Of a DNA stretch of 64,000 bases, positions 32,493-43,996 are shown in pieces. Both the position numbers and the translations under genes were made by a program. The notes beneath the pieces are model-generated. The model worked only from the letters and a program-made list of their open reading frames with translations, was not told where the DNA came from and did not search any database. The stretch is from Steinernema hermaphroditum (lineage: Eukaryota; Nematoda; Chromadorea; Rhabditida; Steinernematidae): NCBI GenBank assembly GCA_030435675.1, contig CM059621.1, positions 6,076,001 through 6,140,000 on the forward strand, read 5' to 3'. Each line of letters starts with the position of its first letter. Within the stretch, counting starts at the first letter, position 1.

Positions 32493-33483
32493 ATGTCCGA
32501 ACACGCACAGGAAGTCGATGATTTTTACACCATTGATGAACTCGAGTTGCTGACAGAAGTGGCAACCAAAGGCACACTTGATGGTCGACGTGTTCCAGCG
32601 GTCGTAAAGGACGCCACAAAGCACTACCGCGATTCCATCATGCGTCAGGTCAGTGCCTCTGCTGGACAACTGTGCTCTCAAATGCGTGACGTTAACGAAA
32701 CGTTGCGTGCTTTGTCCGATGAAGGCTTGCGTGAAGGCGAAACTTTCGATAACGAGGTGGTCGAAATCAGTTCTGATGAAGGTAAGAATCGGTGTTTCTG
32801 CTTGATATAATCAGTTAATTTAATCTCAGATGATGACGTTGAAATGCAGACCGCAGATGGTGGCACTCGCGAAAACAACAACTTCTTTGGGAGTAATGCT
32901 GGTAGTTCTAAGTTCTGCTAACACTGTCCCTGATATATGGACTTCTAGAGATGCCTGCCACCCAAACTCTTAGCACTTCAATCAACCAGCCCTTGGACAG
33001 TTCTCTGTCACCGAACAACAGCACCAACAGCGCTGACCCACCTAGGCTATCTGGTATCTGGAAGGTATGTTAACGAATAATTTACAAAGTATACGTGAAA
33101 TATCGTAGTGCCAATTATGTAACAAAGAAGGACTAGTGACGAGTAAACTGGGATTGATCAGGCACGTGGGAAGTCATGCGCCGTATCCCATCCGCTGCAA
33201 TGTAAAAGGCTGCCGTACGGTTCGCGGATCTCCCGACGATATTGTTAAACACTTGCGGGTAAGGAGATTGGTGTCCGTTTTCTGGTTGCAAGGACGTCCT
33301 TTCCAGGAAGCTCATGGACTGACGACAAAGAAGCTTACTCGACAGCAGGATCAATACCTGCGCACATCGATTCGGGCATTCTATAAGAAATCGGAGGAAT
33401 CGTTGGACATATATTTCCCACCAGCTGCTTACATGGGAACCTATAAAATGAAGCTCCGGTCAGCCGGTCGAAGATCCCTGTAA
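32493..33483 (+). CDS. Two-finger C2H2 zinc-finger protein B
   Basis: Five exons: 32493-32781, 32830-32901, 32949-33064, 33109-33258 and 33307-33483 (804 nt, 267 aa). First-exon length (289), fourth-exon length (150) and all intron phases equal those of gene A, 650 bases upstream. A TTTCTTTCAG acceptor precedes the ATG. Fingers: Cys160, Cys163, His178, His182 and Cys189, Cys194, His207, His212; the last histidine is made across the final splice junction. The acidic second exon is much shorter than in gene A. The C-terminal IYFPPAAYMGTY block is conserved. Conservation of every ligand and splice site in both copies indicates that both are working genes, probably transcription factors or RNA-binding proteins (inference). 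Confidence 0.75.
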
Positions 33484-34146
33484 GCTCCCTGTATAGAGCC
33501 AGAGAAGGCAGCCGTTCTCGTATCGAAATGGCTTATATGGATTTATTATGATGTTATCATTTGAGTGATATTTTAATTATTGTTTGTTATTATGAGAGTT
33601 ATTGCTATGGTCAAATTTATTTATGTGTTTTGCGCTCTGCTACTGCTTATGCAGCTTGTTCTTCATTTTACAGATGAAGTGGAACTACGTGTAGAATGAC
33701 AGGAATAGAGCAGCATGCGGATTGGGCATACCTCCATCTCGTAACCCAACGAGATAACTAATTGAGGTTGCAGGTGGCGGTCAAGAAATTAAACTGTCTA
33801 CAGCACTACACTTATTTATTAAGCATGCATGAGCAACGCTAGTGCATGGCTGGAAATTATGTATTAGTGCACTGTTTCTTTGACTTCTTTTCTGATTCTC
33901 GGCTATTCACATTCTTCGTCTGACAAGGTGTGAGTCGACAGCTTGGTTATTTTTGCAAGCGGTGTGCGCCACTCTCACAGAAGGCGGTTGTTGCTCGTGT
34001 TCTTTCCGTGCTATATATATTCTCTGTAGGTGTTTGATACTTTTAATCTGATTCATTGATTTTGAAATTTGTCCAGCAAGTGAAAGTGCAGACGGTCCAC
34101 AGCTCCAACGGGCAATATGTGTATTGGATTTATGCACAAAATTATT
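33484..34146. other. Intergenic, nothing recognised
   Basis: No coding or repeat feature could be supported between the zinc-finger gene and the start of the duplicated segment. Confidence 0.4.
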
Positions 34147-34460
34147 ATCATTTATCTATTCTCCATTTCAAAATTATCTTCCGAAATTGGGAGGAGCGAT
34201 CGTAAAAATTGCGGAGAATTTGTCATCCCGAAGGTCGCCGACGCTCGCCGACGCTCTGACCACGAACCATCAGATTCGAGCACAGAAGGGTGCGCTGCGC
34301 CGCAAACGATGTTCGGCCCCTGAATCCGAAGGTTTGCCGATTCCAATTTGCCGCAACGTAGGGATGAAGCCGTCTGGCAGACATCCTCTGTTTGTCTATT
34401 TTCGGTGTTGTGCAAGGCGTAATGCCTTTGATTCGCGAAATAAACTCGTGTAAAGTCGTG
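34147..34460. repeat. Dispersed repeat R3
   Basis: Recognised by GAAGGTCGCCGACGCTC..., GCAAACGATGTTC, CATCCTCTGTTTG and the 3' phrase AAGGCGTAATGCCTTTGATTCGCGAAATAAA. Other copies: 40686-41050, a truncated one at 43880-43985, an inverted one at about 56700-56830, and a diverged one at 58080-58350. It forms the left edge of both duplicated segments. Confidence 0.65.
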
Positions 34461-34787
34461 TATCAAAATTTAAATTGATCCGGCTACGTTTGCCGTGCAT
34501 CACTCCGATATATTGACCGAGGTTTGTCATAGTGGCGAAGTTTCTGTTCATCATATTGCTAGAACGTAGTTTAAGATGTAATCTGTAATCTCACGTCATT
34601 ACAAACTACTCAGTGCCAGTAATGGCCGCCTCGAGGGCAGTGCTTATCTGTTGGAACCCCGAGAATTTATCAGACGCCCTTTGCACTTTTCTTGAAAACG
34701 TGAGTGCGCGCTTACACATTGTTTTCACGTTACTCCAACACCAGGTGTATTGTTTCAGTGGACGCAAGCGAAACAGTTCGTTTAGTG

Positions 34788-35681
34788 ATGTTGGCCGACA
34801 CCGTCAACAGTTGGGTCTACTACTGCAACTCGGTGTTTGTATTCTTGTTCGCAGTTCCCTTCTTCTACATCGTCCTTTTCAAGACACCACCAAGCATTCG
34901 ACTATACAGGAACACCATCCTCAGCCTAACCACTTGGTACTGTGTAGCAGCCGGAGCTTTTGGGATACTGCTTCAGCCGATACATACAGCGCTCAGCAAC
35001 AAGTCCTGTGCAAAGTTTGCTGGAATAGCGTCGCTTCTTGGAGGATCGTTCGAAGTAGCGGCTCTGTTCATGGCCACCATTTCATTTCCAAATGTGATGG
35101 TGGCGACGTCTATTTGCTTCATCTACCGATATGTCCAAATACGGGGCAAATCCGTTTTGCTAACCTCAAACGGCGGTGCGTTGATGGCTGTTGTCTTACA
35201 CCTACTTATGACCATTTTTGGTGGATGTGTGGCTTACGTAGTCGTCACCTTTGCTGAGATTGTATCCATCGATGGCTACCTTTATCTATGCTTTGGTCAA
35301 TCGAATTATTCAGCCATGCAAAAAGTAGCCGTCGTCCTTGTCGTTGTGTTCGGAAGCGTCAACGCTGTCAGCACGCTCTTCGCTCTACTCACCATCAAAG
35401 TCCTGAGATCGCAAAAGGCGCTCATGTCCAAGCAAACATATCGACTTCACTTATTGCTTACACTTAATTTAATAATTGTACTCATGCTTCCTTTGATTTT
35501 TGCCGTTACACCTTCTCTCATAGGTCTTGTCATGATTTACCGTAGATCTCATTCTATCTATCTGTGGATTTCTCTAGCTGGGCATGGTCCCTTTCTGGAC
35601 CTAATCCTCACTTTTGTGGCGACTATTGGTTTCATCAGGCCTTACAGAGATGAAGTTAAACGAATATTTCATAAACATTGA
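34788..35681 (+). CDS. Intronless Str-superfamily chemoreceptor, duplicate 1
   Basis: A 297-residue protein when started at the Met of MLADTVNSWVYY, which aligns with the other group A receptors; the frame itself is open 28 codons further up. A TTTCAG acceptor lies about 30 bases before this ATG, fitting spliced-leader addition. Motifs: AVPFFYIVLF, RLYRNTILSLTTWY, ICFIYRYVQIR, LTIKVLRSQKALMSKQTYR and RPYRDEVKRIFHKH at the C-terminus. Seven hydrophobic segments. AATAAA lies about 30 bases after the stop. The protein is identical to that at 41384-42277. The tail is some 25 residues shorter than in the 20327 relative. Confidence 0.85.
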   Translation: MLADTVNSWVYYCNSVFVFLFAVPFFYIVLFKTPPSIRLYRNTILSLTTWYCVAAGAFGILLQPIHTALSNKSCAKFAGIASLLGGSFEVAALFMATISFPNVMVATSICFIYRYVQIRGKSVLLTSNGGALMAVVLHLLMTIFGGCVAYVVVTFAEIVSIDGYLYLCFGQSNYSAMQKVAVVLVVVFGSVNAVSTLFALLTIKVLRSQKALMSKQTYRLHLLLTLNLIIVLMLPLIFAVTPSLIGLVMIYRRSHSIYLWISLAGHGPFLDLILTFVATIGFIRPYRDEVKRIFHKH

Positions 35682-36347
35682 ATGGTATATATCGACATGT
35701 GACGGTGCTAATAAACTAAACAAATACTATTCTTTGGACTACAGAAAAGTGCGACCTTTTGAGCTACTAAATTCTCTTGCTTTAAATGGTATGATTTTTA
35801 GTTTTCCGCTATCCTCCTGTCGTATGAAACAATGGTAAATCGAAAATCAAATCGAACCCTTCGCACAGTCTAGCAACCAAAGTCTAGACGGTTAAGACTA
35901 GACAGCCGTGTCAGGACCGGTATCTTGATAACAAATGTTCTTGCTGTGAGGGTTTCATTGGGCTATACGGGTAATTTGCATCCTCAGGAATTCTTCTTGT
36001 GTCTGGATAAAACAGATCCTCTTTGAAGAGCACTTCAGGCGATCTTATAGCAATGGACCCGACGACAAAGGAAAGCAAATCCGCTGAGAGACGATAATGC
36101 AACTGGAGCTAAGGATCACATCCAATCCGAAGCTACCCACAGACATCCTGAAGCCCCCATCAGCCGCTTCTCCTGGACCCTTCTCTTCGTGATAACCGCA
36201 TCGAGAATAATCATTGTTTATCATCTAATATTGCAATACAAATTGAGGTGTTAAATCTAAAAGTCCCGCGCGACAACCAGAGAGGAGGGCTAATCCTCAC
36301 CGACGGGAAGTCAATCAGGAAGCAATCTACAGTAAACGCATTCCGAC

Positions 36348-37170
36348 CAGGGCTGTGCGAGTTTCGAGTTTCGAGTTTTGGACGAAACTCAACTCGAAAC
36401 TCGCCTTGGTCCTGTCACTATGATTTTGGGCCACCCAGAGTGATATTAACAGCTACGAGCCCCGAGGAAGGCAAATTTTCGACCTACCGCACACCAAATC
36501 AATGAAATCAGGGTATTCGCCGTGGGACCAAAATTGAAAATCACAACAGATCGTTTAGCAAAAGATTTCTGCTGATGGAATTTTGAAGGATTATGCGGTC
36601 TGCGTTAAAGTCGCACATGGCCTGGGTCTAAAGAGGTGTTTAAGTACCTCAAGCAAACTCTGCTGCATAGAATAAGCCTCGGCTCCTCTGCTAGCATGCT
36701 TTCTTCATTGAGTTATTAGAAGAACCAGTTTGTAATTGAGAGTTGAACAGTTAGCTTCAGATTCATATGTTGGAAAGCTATTGGAACAGAGGATGGTTCA
36801 TGTACAACGTCGTGACGGGCAGATAAGCCATTATATTCTTAAAAATCCACAGCTCACGATTCAAAGTGCCTTTGTACACCATTGATTCCTAATAACTCAA
36901 TGAAGAAAGCTTGCTGGCAGTCGAGCCAGGGCTCAATCGACGCGGCACACTCTCCTGAACCACTGTCCGTTTTAGAAGTTAGGCGAAATTGCCCCAGAAA
37001 CGAGAAATATGCAAAAAAAAACACTGATTTTCATTACAAAAAATACAAGTTTCGAGTTTCGAGTTTTTGGGGGTAAGTTTCGAATAGTTTCGAGTTTCGT
37101 TTCGAGTTTTTGAAAAAAAGTTTCGAGTTTCGAGTTTCGACTTACGAGTTTCGAGTTTCGCACAGCCCTG
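36348..37170. mobile_element. hAT-like MITE with TTTCGAG repeats, copy 1
   Basis: The ends are CAGGGCTGTGCGA and its complement (TCGCACAGCCCTG, one mismatch), flanked by the 8-bp duplication ATTCCGAC (36340-36347 and 37171-37178). Arrays of GTTTCGA run inward from both ends (36357-36405 and 37045-37160). No transposase. The same insertion with the same target duplication is in copy 2, so it predates the segmental duplication. Confidence 0.85.
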
Positions 37171-37395
37171 ATTCCGACCCATTCCGAAACCGCCAACCGT
37201 CCCTCCGCCCGCACGTCTGCTCTGTTATCGCTTTTCAAATGCACAATTCGCTTTATTAAATTCATAATTATTAATTCCACTTTGGCCTCCATTGAATTTC
37301 CTGGCTATGCCATCAGAATGCGAAAGATCATATGCGACGTTGTTATTCATATCATAGGATCATATGCGTTAATTTGTTTATTATTTTCTTCATAT

Positions 37396-38732
37396 TCAGT
37401 GTTTACTTATGTGAAACGTGGGCAGAACTGCGCCTGTCCTCGTAGTGTACGACGGCATGGGATGCGCGTTAGTAGAAAAGCTGACCTTAAACGGCAGCAT
37501 TGCCAGCACGCCTTCGCGAATGGTCCTGTTGACGAGTAGGTAGACAACAGGTGGCGCTCCTGAACAAGTATTGAGCTTTTTCATTTTACCGATCGATGTA
37601 ATTACCATTGCTTAGCTGAAGGGTGAGCGTGGCAGATTTGGAGAGCAAAACGGACACAGGAACCAGCTGCATGTAAAAGTAGACGAAAGCGCAAAAACTA
37701 GTGACAGCGCATATCATCAACGTTTGTATTGTCATCTAATAGCCATATACCTTGGATGTGGGTACATTTCGCTCACCACAGTTTGGGCTCGTCGTACACT
37801 TGGCGATCCTTGGTATCCTCTTCGCCAGATCGAGCATATAAGAAATATATGAACTAAGGGCAAAAGGGTTGAAATTGCAATATTGTGGTGAACCAGGGGA
37901 GAGCTATCGTACTGAACATTCACTCTTTTCGAGTTTGAGAATTTCACCCACTTTTGATTTGTCAACGAACTTCATTTCTTCGATGTCCAGATACGGATCA
38001 AAGAACCAAGCGTATCCATGCAAACTGAAGATTACACCGGGCACGAAAAGAAGAAAGTAGAGACTGTAGATTACGGACGCACCAATCCAGTAATAAGTTC
38101 GCTTTCCGTCGAACACTTTTGACAGATACCTAGGCTGCCAAAGATCAATGCATCTGTTCAGTGCAAGCATTAAAATGCTGACTGATTGACTTGTCCAGGC
38201 AACTAAAGATATGCCGTCGAAAAAAGAGCTATATGGTAGAACTTTACTTACCCATGCCGAGTGTTCCAAAAATATACTTGATGTCCACACCAGGACAACC
38301 AACAGCGCCGATAATCGAGTAATAACCGGTAAAGTAGCTGTTCATATCCAAGAGCACAATGTCGTTTATCCCTATGTAGAACATGAGCTTATAAGCGCTC
38401 CACTTCATGAGTACTCTTGAATTGAACATGGTGATAAGGCACGGCACGTAAGCGACCTGTAATTAGCAGCAATGTTATACATTATATGGTTTTTAACTTG
38501 GAATATTAGACACTCTAGGATCTGTCTAATGAAGAGGTTCCTTGTTCATAAAACGTATTGTAGGCGTAAACAATGAGGAACAACCACTCACATTTAAGAC
38601 AACTCCAATGGCAAAGGTTAGTATTCCGAAGAACGGATCGGGAATCCCATGGTCGAACCATTCCTTGCCGCTCATATAGGAACAGTTGTATAGTCGTAGG
38701 TATTCGTCATGCCGAAGAACGTAGAGCTCCAT
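37396..38732 (-). CDS. Srt-family 7TM chemoreceptor (Srt-2 here)
   Basis: Six exons on the minus strand: 38592-38732, 38252-38456, 37952-38202, 37777-37911, 37606-37735 and 37396-37559 (1026 nt, 341 aa). Motifs follow Srt-1: LYNCSYMSGKEW near residue 15, VAYVPCLITM, SAYKLMFYIG (Ser-Ala-Tyr in place of the usual Cys-Tyr), ALNRCIDLW, FDGKRTYY, FFDPYLDI and VVYLLVNRTIREGV in TM7. The first exon is again 141 bases. TM6 is less typical than in the relatives: it lacks the usual FEYFP-type segment, so this member has diverged most. It lies between the two copies of the segmental duplication and points the opposite way to the receptors there. Splice sites for exons 1-3 are strong; the last two junctions are inferred from alignment with Srt-3 and Srt-4. 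Confidence 0.8.
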
Positions 38733-40576
38733 CACTGAAATCAGCGGTTGACGGTCAAAGTGGCCAAAAAAATGGTCAATCAAACACGGCCACATAAACA
38801 GGCGTAAACAGACTCTTTTCATTAATTTTACGCTAGAATCGAGTCCGCGCAACTGCAGCTAGCTTGCCGGTCAAAGTGCTCCAGCTACTTTCCGTTTTCG
38901 CGCCGCCTCATTTAAACTGTCAAAAATAAAAAGGATGAATCAAGGTACTTATTCATTTTTATAGGGTCTAGCATCCAGGCCTTGGTTAGGATTCTGTTCA
39001 CAATTGGCCCGCTGTTATTCTGGTACTGTGAATGCTTAAGTGTATACACTACACAAAGACTTAGGAATTTTCAAACAGAACCTGATGTCAAAATGCACCT
39101 GATGAACAGACGAAGACATGGAAGTCATCAAAACACGCGTATAATAAGGACAATAAGTGCGCAGGTGGATGTTATGGTTGTATATTACTTTGCAGAGAGG
39201 TCAAAGTTAAGAAAATTACGGCCCCCAGTTGATCCAGGCCTTCTGGGAGTTGGACGCTAACAGCGACAGGCAAGAGCGACCGCTCACTCTACTCATCCGA
39301 ATGAACCTCAAAGGGAGAGAGCAAGTGGATGTCCGCCTCGCCACCTACACCGCCGCCAACAACGACGACGACTGCTCAGCTCATTTCTGAGAGAGCGATC
39401 CAATGACTCGACCGAATGACATCGGCTCCAATGAAACATCCAAAGGAATAGGTGATGTTCAATGTTGACATAAACAAAAAACCGCCAGAGCTTACCCTTA
39501 CCATTCCTATTGCTATTACAAACACCCGTTGTATGTTGTACTACCTCCTCGAGACTCGAAATGGGAATTTTTTGTGGCAGAAAACGAGATTCAACTTGAA
39601 TCGTAGTAGTACTGTACTACTAGGCGTATTGAAAAATGTTATACACTATAAAAAAATTTTTATTGCAAAGGAAATGTCGCCAGTGCTAAGAAGCGCTTGC
39701 TGCACCACATCCGAAACGGAGCTTTACATCGAAATTGGCAATGTCGACATCAACATCGTCCACTTATTATTGAGTTAATTAAAGAAGTTTATATTCCTGT
39801 TTGGTAACATATATATAGAGTGTTTTTGGAGAAAACACCACTATTACTAGGAATTCTGGAGATTAAATTGAATAAGGATTCAGAGCTCTTGAAATCCACC
39901 TGCGCCACGCCAGAGAAGGCAAGTGTTTGCTCAATATGTGTAATGTATACCTTCAGAATATGGCGTACATAATATTTATAACTACTTCTAATTAAACTGA
40001 AGAGGTCGAAAAATGGGCCAAAAACATTTTTTGACCCCGCATATTCTATGAACTAGGAATCCAGATGTTGACCATAAAGTGGGCTGATGTTATCACGAAC
40101 CAATGGTAAATACCGTGAGTGAAATAAGTGCGATTTACGTAATGAAACAATCATTACAAAAGTGGCCCATTTTCATTTCATCAACCCAATATTTATAACT
40201 AAGAATCGCCTTAGTAATAGTCCGCGTTTGCCGTAGGTCGTTTCATGCGAGTTCCCTTCGATCCTTCGGACTCTTCTTGAACATCAGCCTTCTATATCTG
40301 CCGCATAACGCAATACAGAACCAAAAATCTCGTTGTCTATCCATTGCCACGCGCACGCTCCGATCATAAACTAAAACTATCCGTATTTACTTAGCATTTT
40401 GTGAAAGTGACGCGACCAGCTGTGGTTCGACGAACTATTCACGTAATTTCAAATGAAAAGAATGGTGATGTGCATCGAGTCCGTGTGATCGAGACTGATA
40501 TCTTCCCGAACTTCTGAATTAGCTGTGTAGTCGACTATACTCTGAATTTACTCTGAATCTGGATTTCATTAGAGTC
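38733..40576. other. Gene-less stretch with repeat fragments
   Basis: At about 39215-39440 there is a copy of the dispersed repeat with CCAGGCCTTCTGGGAG and GAGCGACCGCTCACTC, also seen near 5400 and 56600. At about 39968-40201 a possible small element lies between direct repeats of ATATTTATAACTA, with short inverted matches (AAAATGGGCCA/TGGCCCATTTT) inside. No gene was supported. Confidence 0.45.
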
Positions 40577-40688
40577 TACCTGCGAATCAGTTGGTTCTTC
40601 CTCCAGCTCCGATATCCGTTAGCGGTCGATATTGAAGCATCCGTAACCTATTAGCTGTGTGATTATGTTCCACCCCTAACGACGCATC
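40577..40688 (+). repeat. Direct repeat flanking duplication copy 2, left
   Basis: TACCTGCGAATCAGTTGGTT onward, about 110 bases, recurs at 43997-44117 just beyond copy 2, with about 90% identity by eye. It is not found around copy 1. Confidence 0.75.
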
Positions 40689-41383
40689 ATTTATCTATTC
40701 TCCATTTCAAAATTATCTTCCGAAATTGGGAGGAGCGATCGTAAAAATTGCGGAGAATTTGTCATCCCGAAGGTCGCCGACGCTCTGAGGACGCCATCAC
40801 CAGACGCAACTCCCGGACCACACACCATCAGATTCGAGCACAGAAGCGTGCGCTGCGCCGCAAACGATGTTCCGCCCCTGAATCCGAGGGTTTGCCGATT
40901 CCTAGAAGCCCCATGAAGCGCTCCGCCACCCACCGGTTCGACGTGAACGCAACGTAGGGATGAAGCCGTCTGGCAGACATCCTCTGTTTGTCTATTTTCG
41001 GTGTTGTGCAAGGCGTAATGCCTTTGATTCGCGAAATAAACTCGTGTAAAGTCGTGTATCAAAATTTAAATTGATCCGGCTACGTTTGCCGTGCATCACT
41101 CCGATATATTGACCGAGGTTTGTCATAGTGGCGAAGTTTCTGTTCATCATATTGCTAGAACGTAGTTTAAGATGTAATCTGTAATCTCACGTCATTACAA
41201 ACTACTCAGTGCCAGTAATGGCCGCCTCGAGGGCAGTGCTTATCTGTTGGAACCCCGAGAATTTATCAGACGCCCTTTGCACTTTTCTTGAAAACGTGAG
41301 TGCGCGCTTACACATTGTTTTCACGTTACTCCAACACCAGGTGTATTGTTTCAGTGGACGCAAGCGAAACAGTTCGTTTAGTG

Positions 41384-42277
41384 ATGTTGGCCGACACCGT
41401 CAACAGTTGGGTCTACTACTGCAACTCGGTGTTTGTATTCTTGTTCGCAGTTCCCTTCTTCTACATCGTCCTTTTCAAGACACCACCAAGCATTCGACTA
41501 TACAGGAACACCATCCTCAGCCTAACCACTTGGTACTGTGTAGCAGCCGGAGCTTTTGGGATACTGCTTCAGCCGATACATACAGCGCTCAGCAACAAGT
41601 CCTGTGCAAAGTTTGCTGGAATAGCGTCGCTTCTTGGAGGATCGTTCGAAGTAGCGGCTCTGTTCATGGCCACCATTTCATTTCCAAATGTGATGGTGGC
41701 GACGTCTATTTGCTTCATCTACCGATATGTCCAAATACGGGGCAAATCCGTTTTGCTAACCTCAAACGGCGGTGCGTTGATGGCTGTTGTCTTACACCTA
41801 CTTATGACCATTTTTGGTGGATGTGTGGCTTACGTAGTCGTCACCTTTGCTGAGATTGTATCCATCGATGGCTACCTTTATCTATGCTTTGGTCAATCGA
41901 ATTATTCAGCCATGCAAAAAGTAGCCGTCGTCCTTGTCGTTGTGTTCGGAAGCGTCAACGCTGTCAGCACGCTCTTCGCTCTACTCACCATCAAAGTCCT
42001 GAGATCGCAAAAGGCGCTCATGTCCAAGCAAACATATCGACTTCACTTATTGCTTACACTTAATTTAATAATTGTACTCATGCTTCCTTTGATTTTTGCC
42101 GTTACACCTTCTCTCATAGGTCTTGTCATGATTTACCGTAGATCTCATTCTATCTATCTGTGGATTTCTCTAGCTGGGCATGGTCCCTTTCTGGACCTAA
42201 TCCTCACTTTTGTGGCGACTATTGGTTTCATCAGGCCTTACAGAGATGAAGTTAAACGAATATTTCATAAACATTGA
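41384..42277 (+). CDS. Intronless Str-superfamily chemoreceptor, duplicate 2
   Basis: Identical in amino-acid sequence, and as far as I can read in nucleotide sequence, to the gene at 34788-35681, including the upstream acceptor and downstream AATAAA. The flanking parts of the duplication have started to diverge (first changes appear about 50 bases after the stop), so the coding unit is either very young with chance flank changes or kept alike by gene conversion. Function as for the first copy: an Str-superfamily olfactory-type GPCR. Confidence 0.85.
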   Translation: MLADTVNSWVYYCNSVFVFLFAVPFFYIVLFKTPPSIRLYRNTILSLTTWYCVAAGAFGILLQPIHTALSNKSCAKFAGIASLLGGSFEVAALFMATISFPNVMVATSICFIYRYVQIRGKSVLLTSNGGALMAVVLHLLMTIFGGCVAYVVVTFAEIVSIDGYLYLCFGQSNYSAMQKVAVVLVVVFGSVNAVSTLFALLTIKVLRSQKALMSKQTYRLHLLLTLNLIIVLMLPLIFAVTPSLIGLVMIYRRSHSIYLWISLAGHGPFLDLILTFVATIGFIRPYRDEVKRIFHKH

Positions 42278-42943
42278 ATGGTATATATCGACATGTGACG
42301 GTGCTAATAAACTAAACAAATACTATTCTTTGGGCTACAGAAAAGTGCGACCTTTTGAGCTACTAATTTCTCTTGCTTTAAATGGTATGATTTTTAGTTT
42401 TCCGCTATCCTCCTGTCGTATGAAACAATGGTAAATCGAAAATCAAATCGAACCCTTCGCACAGTCTAGCAACCAAAGTCTAGACGGTTAAGACTAGACA
42501 GCCGTGTCAGGACCGGTATCTTGATAACAAATGTTCTTGCTGTGAGGGTTTCATTGGGCTATACGGGTAATTTGCATCCTCAGGAATTCCTCTTGTGTCT
42601 GGATAAAACAGATCTTCTTTGAAGAGCACTTCAGGCGATCTTATAGCAGTGGCCCCGACGACAAAGGAAAGCAAATCCGCTGAGAGACGATAATGCAACT
42701 GGAGCTAAGGATCACATCCAATCCGAAGCTACCCACAGACATCCTGAAGCCCCCATCAGCCGCTTCTCCTGGACCCTTCTCTTCGTGATAACCGCATCGA
42801 GAATAATCATTGTTTATCATCTAATATTGCAATACAAATTGAGGTGTTAAATCTAAAAGTCCCGCGCGACAACCAGAGAGGAGGGCTAATCCTCACCGAC
42901 GGGAAGTCAATCAGGAAGCAATCTACAGTAAACGCATTCCGAC

Positions 42944-43791
42944 CAGGGCTGTGCGAGTTTCGAGTTTCGAGTTTTGGACGAAACTCAACTCGAAACTCGC
43001 CTTGGTCCTGTCACTATGATTTTGGGCCACCCAGAGTGATATTAACAGCTACGAGCCCCGAGGAAGGCAAATTTTCGACCTACCGCACACCAAATCAATG
43101 AAATCAGGGTATTCGTCGTGGGACCAAAATTGAAAATCACAACAGATCGTTTAGCAAAAGATTTCTGCTGATGGAATTTTGAAGGATTATGCGGTCTGCG
43201 TTAAAGTCGCACATGGCCTGGGTCTAAAGAGGTGTTTAAGTACCTCAAGAAATTACCATAAAGCTGTCCAGCAAACTCTGCTGCATAGAATAAGCCTCGG
43301 CTCCTCTGCTAGCATGCTTTCTTCATTGAGTTATTAGAAGAACCATTAGTTTGTAATTGAGAGTTGAACAGTTAGCTTCAGATTCATATGTTGGAAAGCT
43401 ATTGGAACAGAGGATGGTTCATGTACAACGTCGTGACGGGCAGATAAGCCATTATATTCTTAAAAATCCACAGCTCACGATTCAAAGTGTTTTTGTACAC
43501 CATTGATTCCTAATAACTCAATGAAGAAAGCTTGCTGGCAGTCGAGCCAGGGCTCAATCGACGCGGCACACTCTCCTGAACCACTGTCCGTTTAAGAAGT
43601 TAGGCGAAATCGCCCCAGAAACGAGAAATATGCAAAAAAAAACACTGATTTTCATTACAAAAAATACAAGTTTCGAGTTTCGAGTTTTTGGGGGTAAGTT
43701 TCGAATAGTTTCGAGTTTCGTTTCGAGTTTTTGAAAAAAAGTTTCCAGTTTCGAGTTTCGACTTACGAGTTTCGAGTTTCGCACAGCCCTG
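42944..43791. mobile_element. hAT-like MITE with TTTCGAG repeats, copy 2
   Basis: Same ends and same ATTCCGAC target duplication (42936-42943 and 43792-43799) as 36348-37170. It is 25 bases longer, mainly from an added segment near 43249-43270. Confidence 0.85.
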
Positions 43792-43996
43792 ATTCCGACC
43801 CATTCCGAAACCGCCAACCGTCCCTCCGCGCGCACATCTGCTCTGTTATCGCTTCATTTACCAGGCACTCATCTTTTCGAAGCATATGCAAGCTCAGAAG
43901 CGTCCGCTGTGTTGCAAACGATGTTCCGCTGCCGCATCCGAAGAGTTGCCGAGGCGTAACGCCTTTGATTCATGAAGTAAAGTAAAGTAAAGTAAA

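Larger units (their letters stand above)
34147..37233. repeat. Segmental duplication, copy 1
   Basis: This 3087-base segment recurs at 40686-43854 in the same orientation. Similarity begins at ATCATTTATCTATTC and stops at CTCTGTTATCGCTT. Copy 2 has an extra stretch of about 57 bases near its start and about 20 more bases inside the MITE. Over the receptor gene I see no difference; differences cluster in the downstream half. Confidence 0.92.
40686..43854. repeat. Segmental duplication, copy 2
   Basis: A 3169-base counterpart of 34147-37233, separated from it by about 3.45 kb of unrelated DNA. It is bounded by R3 copies (40686-41050 and, truncated, 43880-43985) and outside these by direct repeats of about 110 bases. 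Confidence 0.92.

Noticed and set aside
30764..33483. Zinc-finger genes A and B as an operon
   Set aside because: The 650-base spacer, copied promoter-region DNA and separate acceptors argue for two transcription units.
34613..35257. 214-codon frame overlapping the duplicated receptor (also at 41209-41853)
   Set aside because: It runs in another frame through the receptor's conserved motifs and has no family features; it is a shadow of the real gene.
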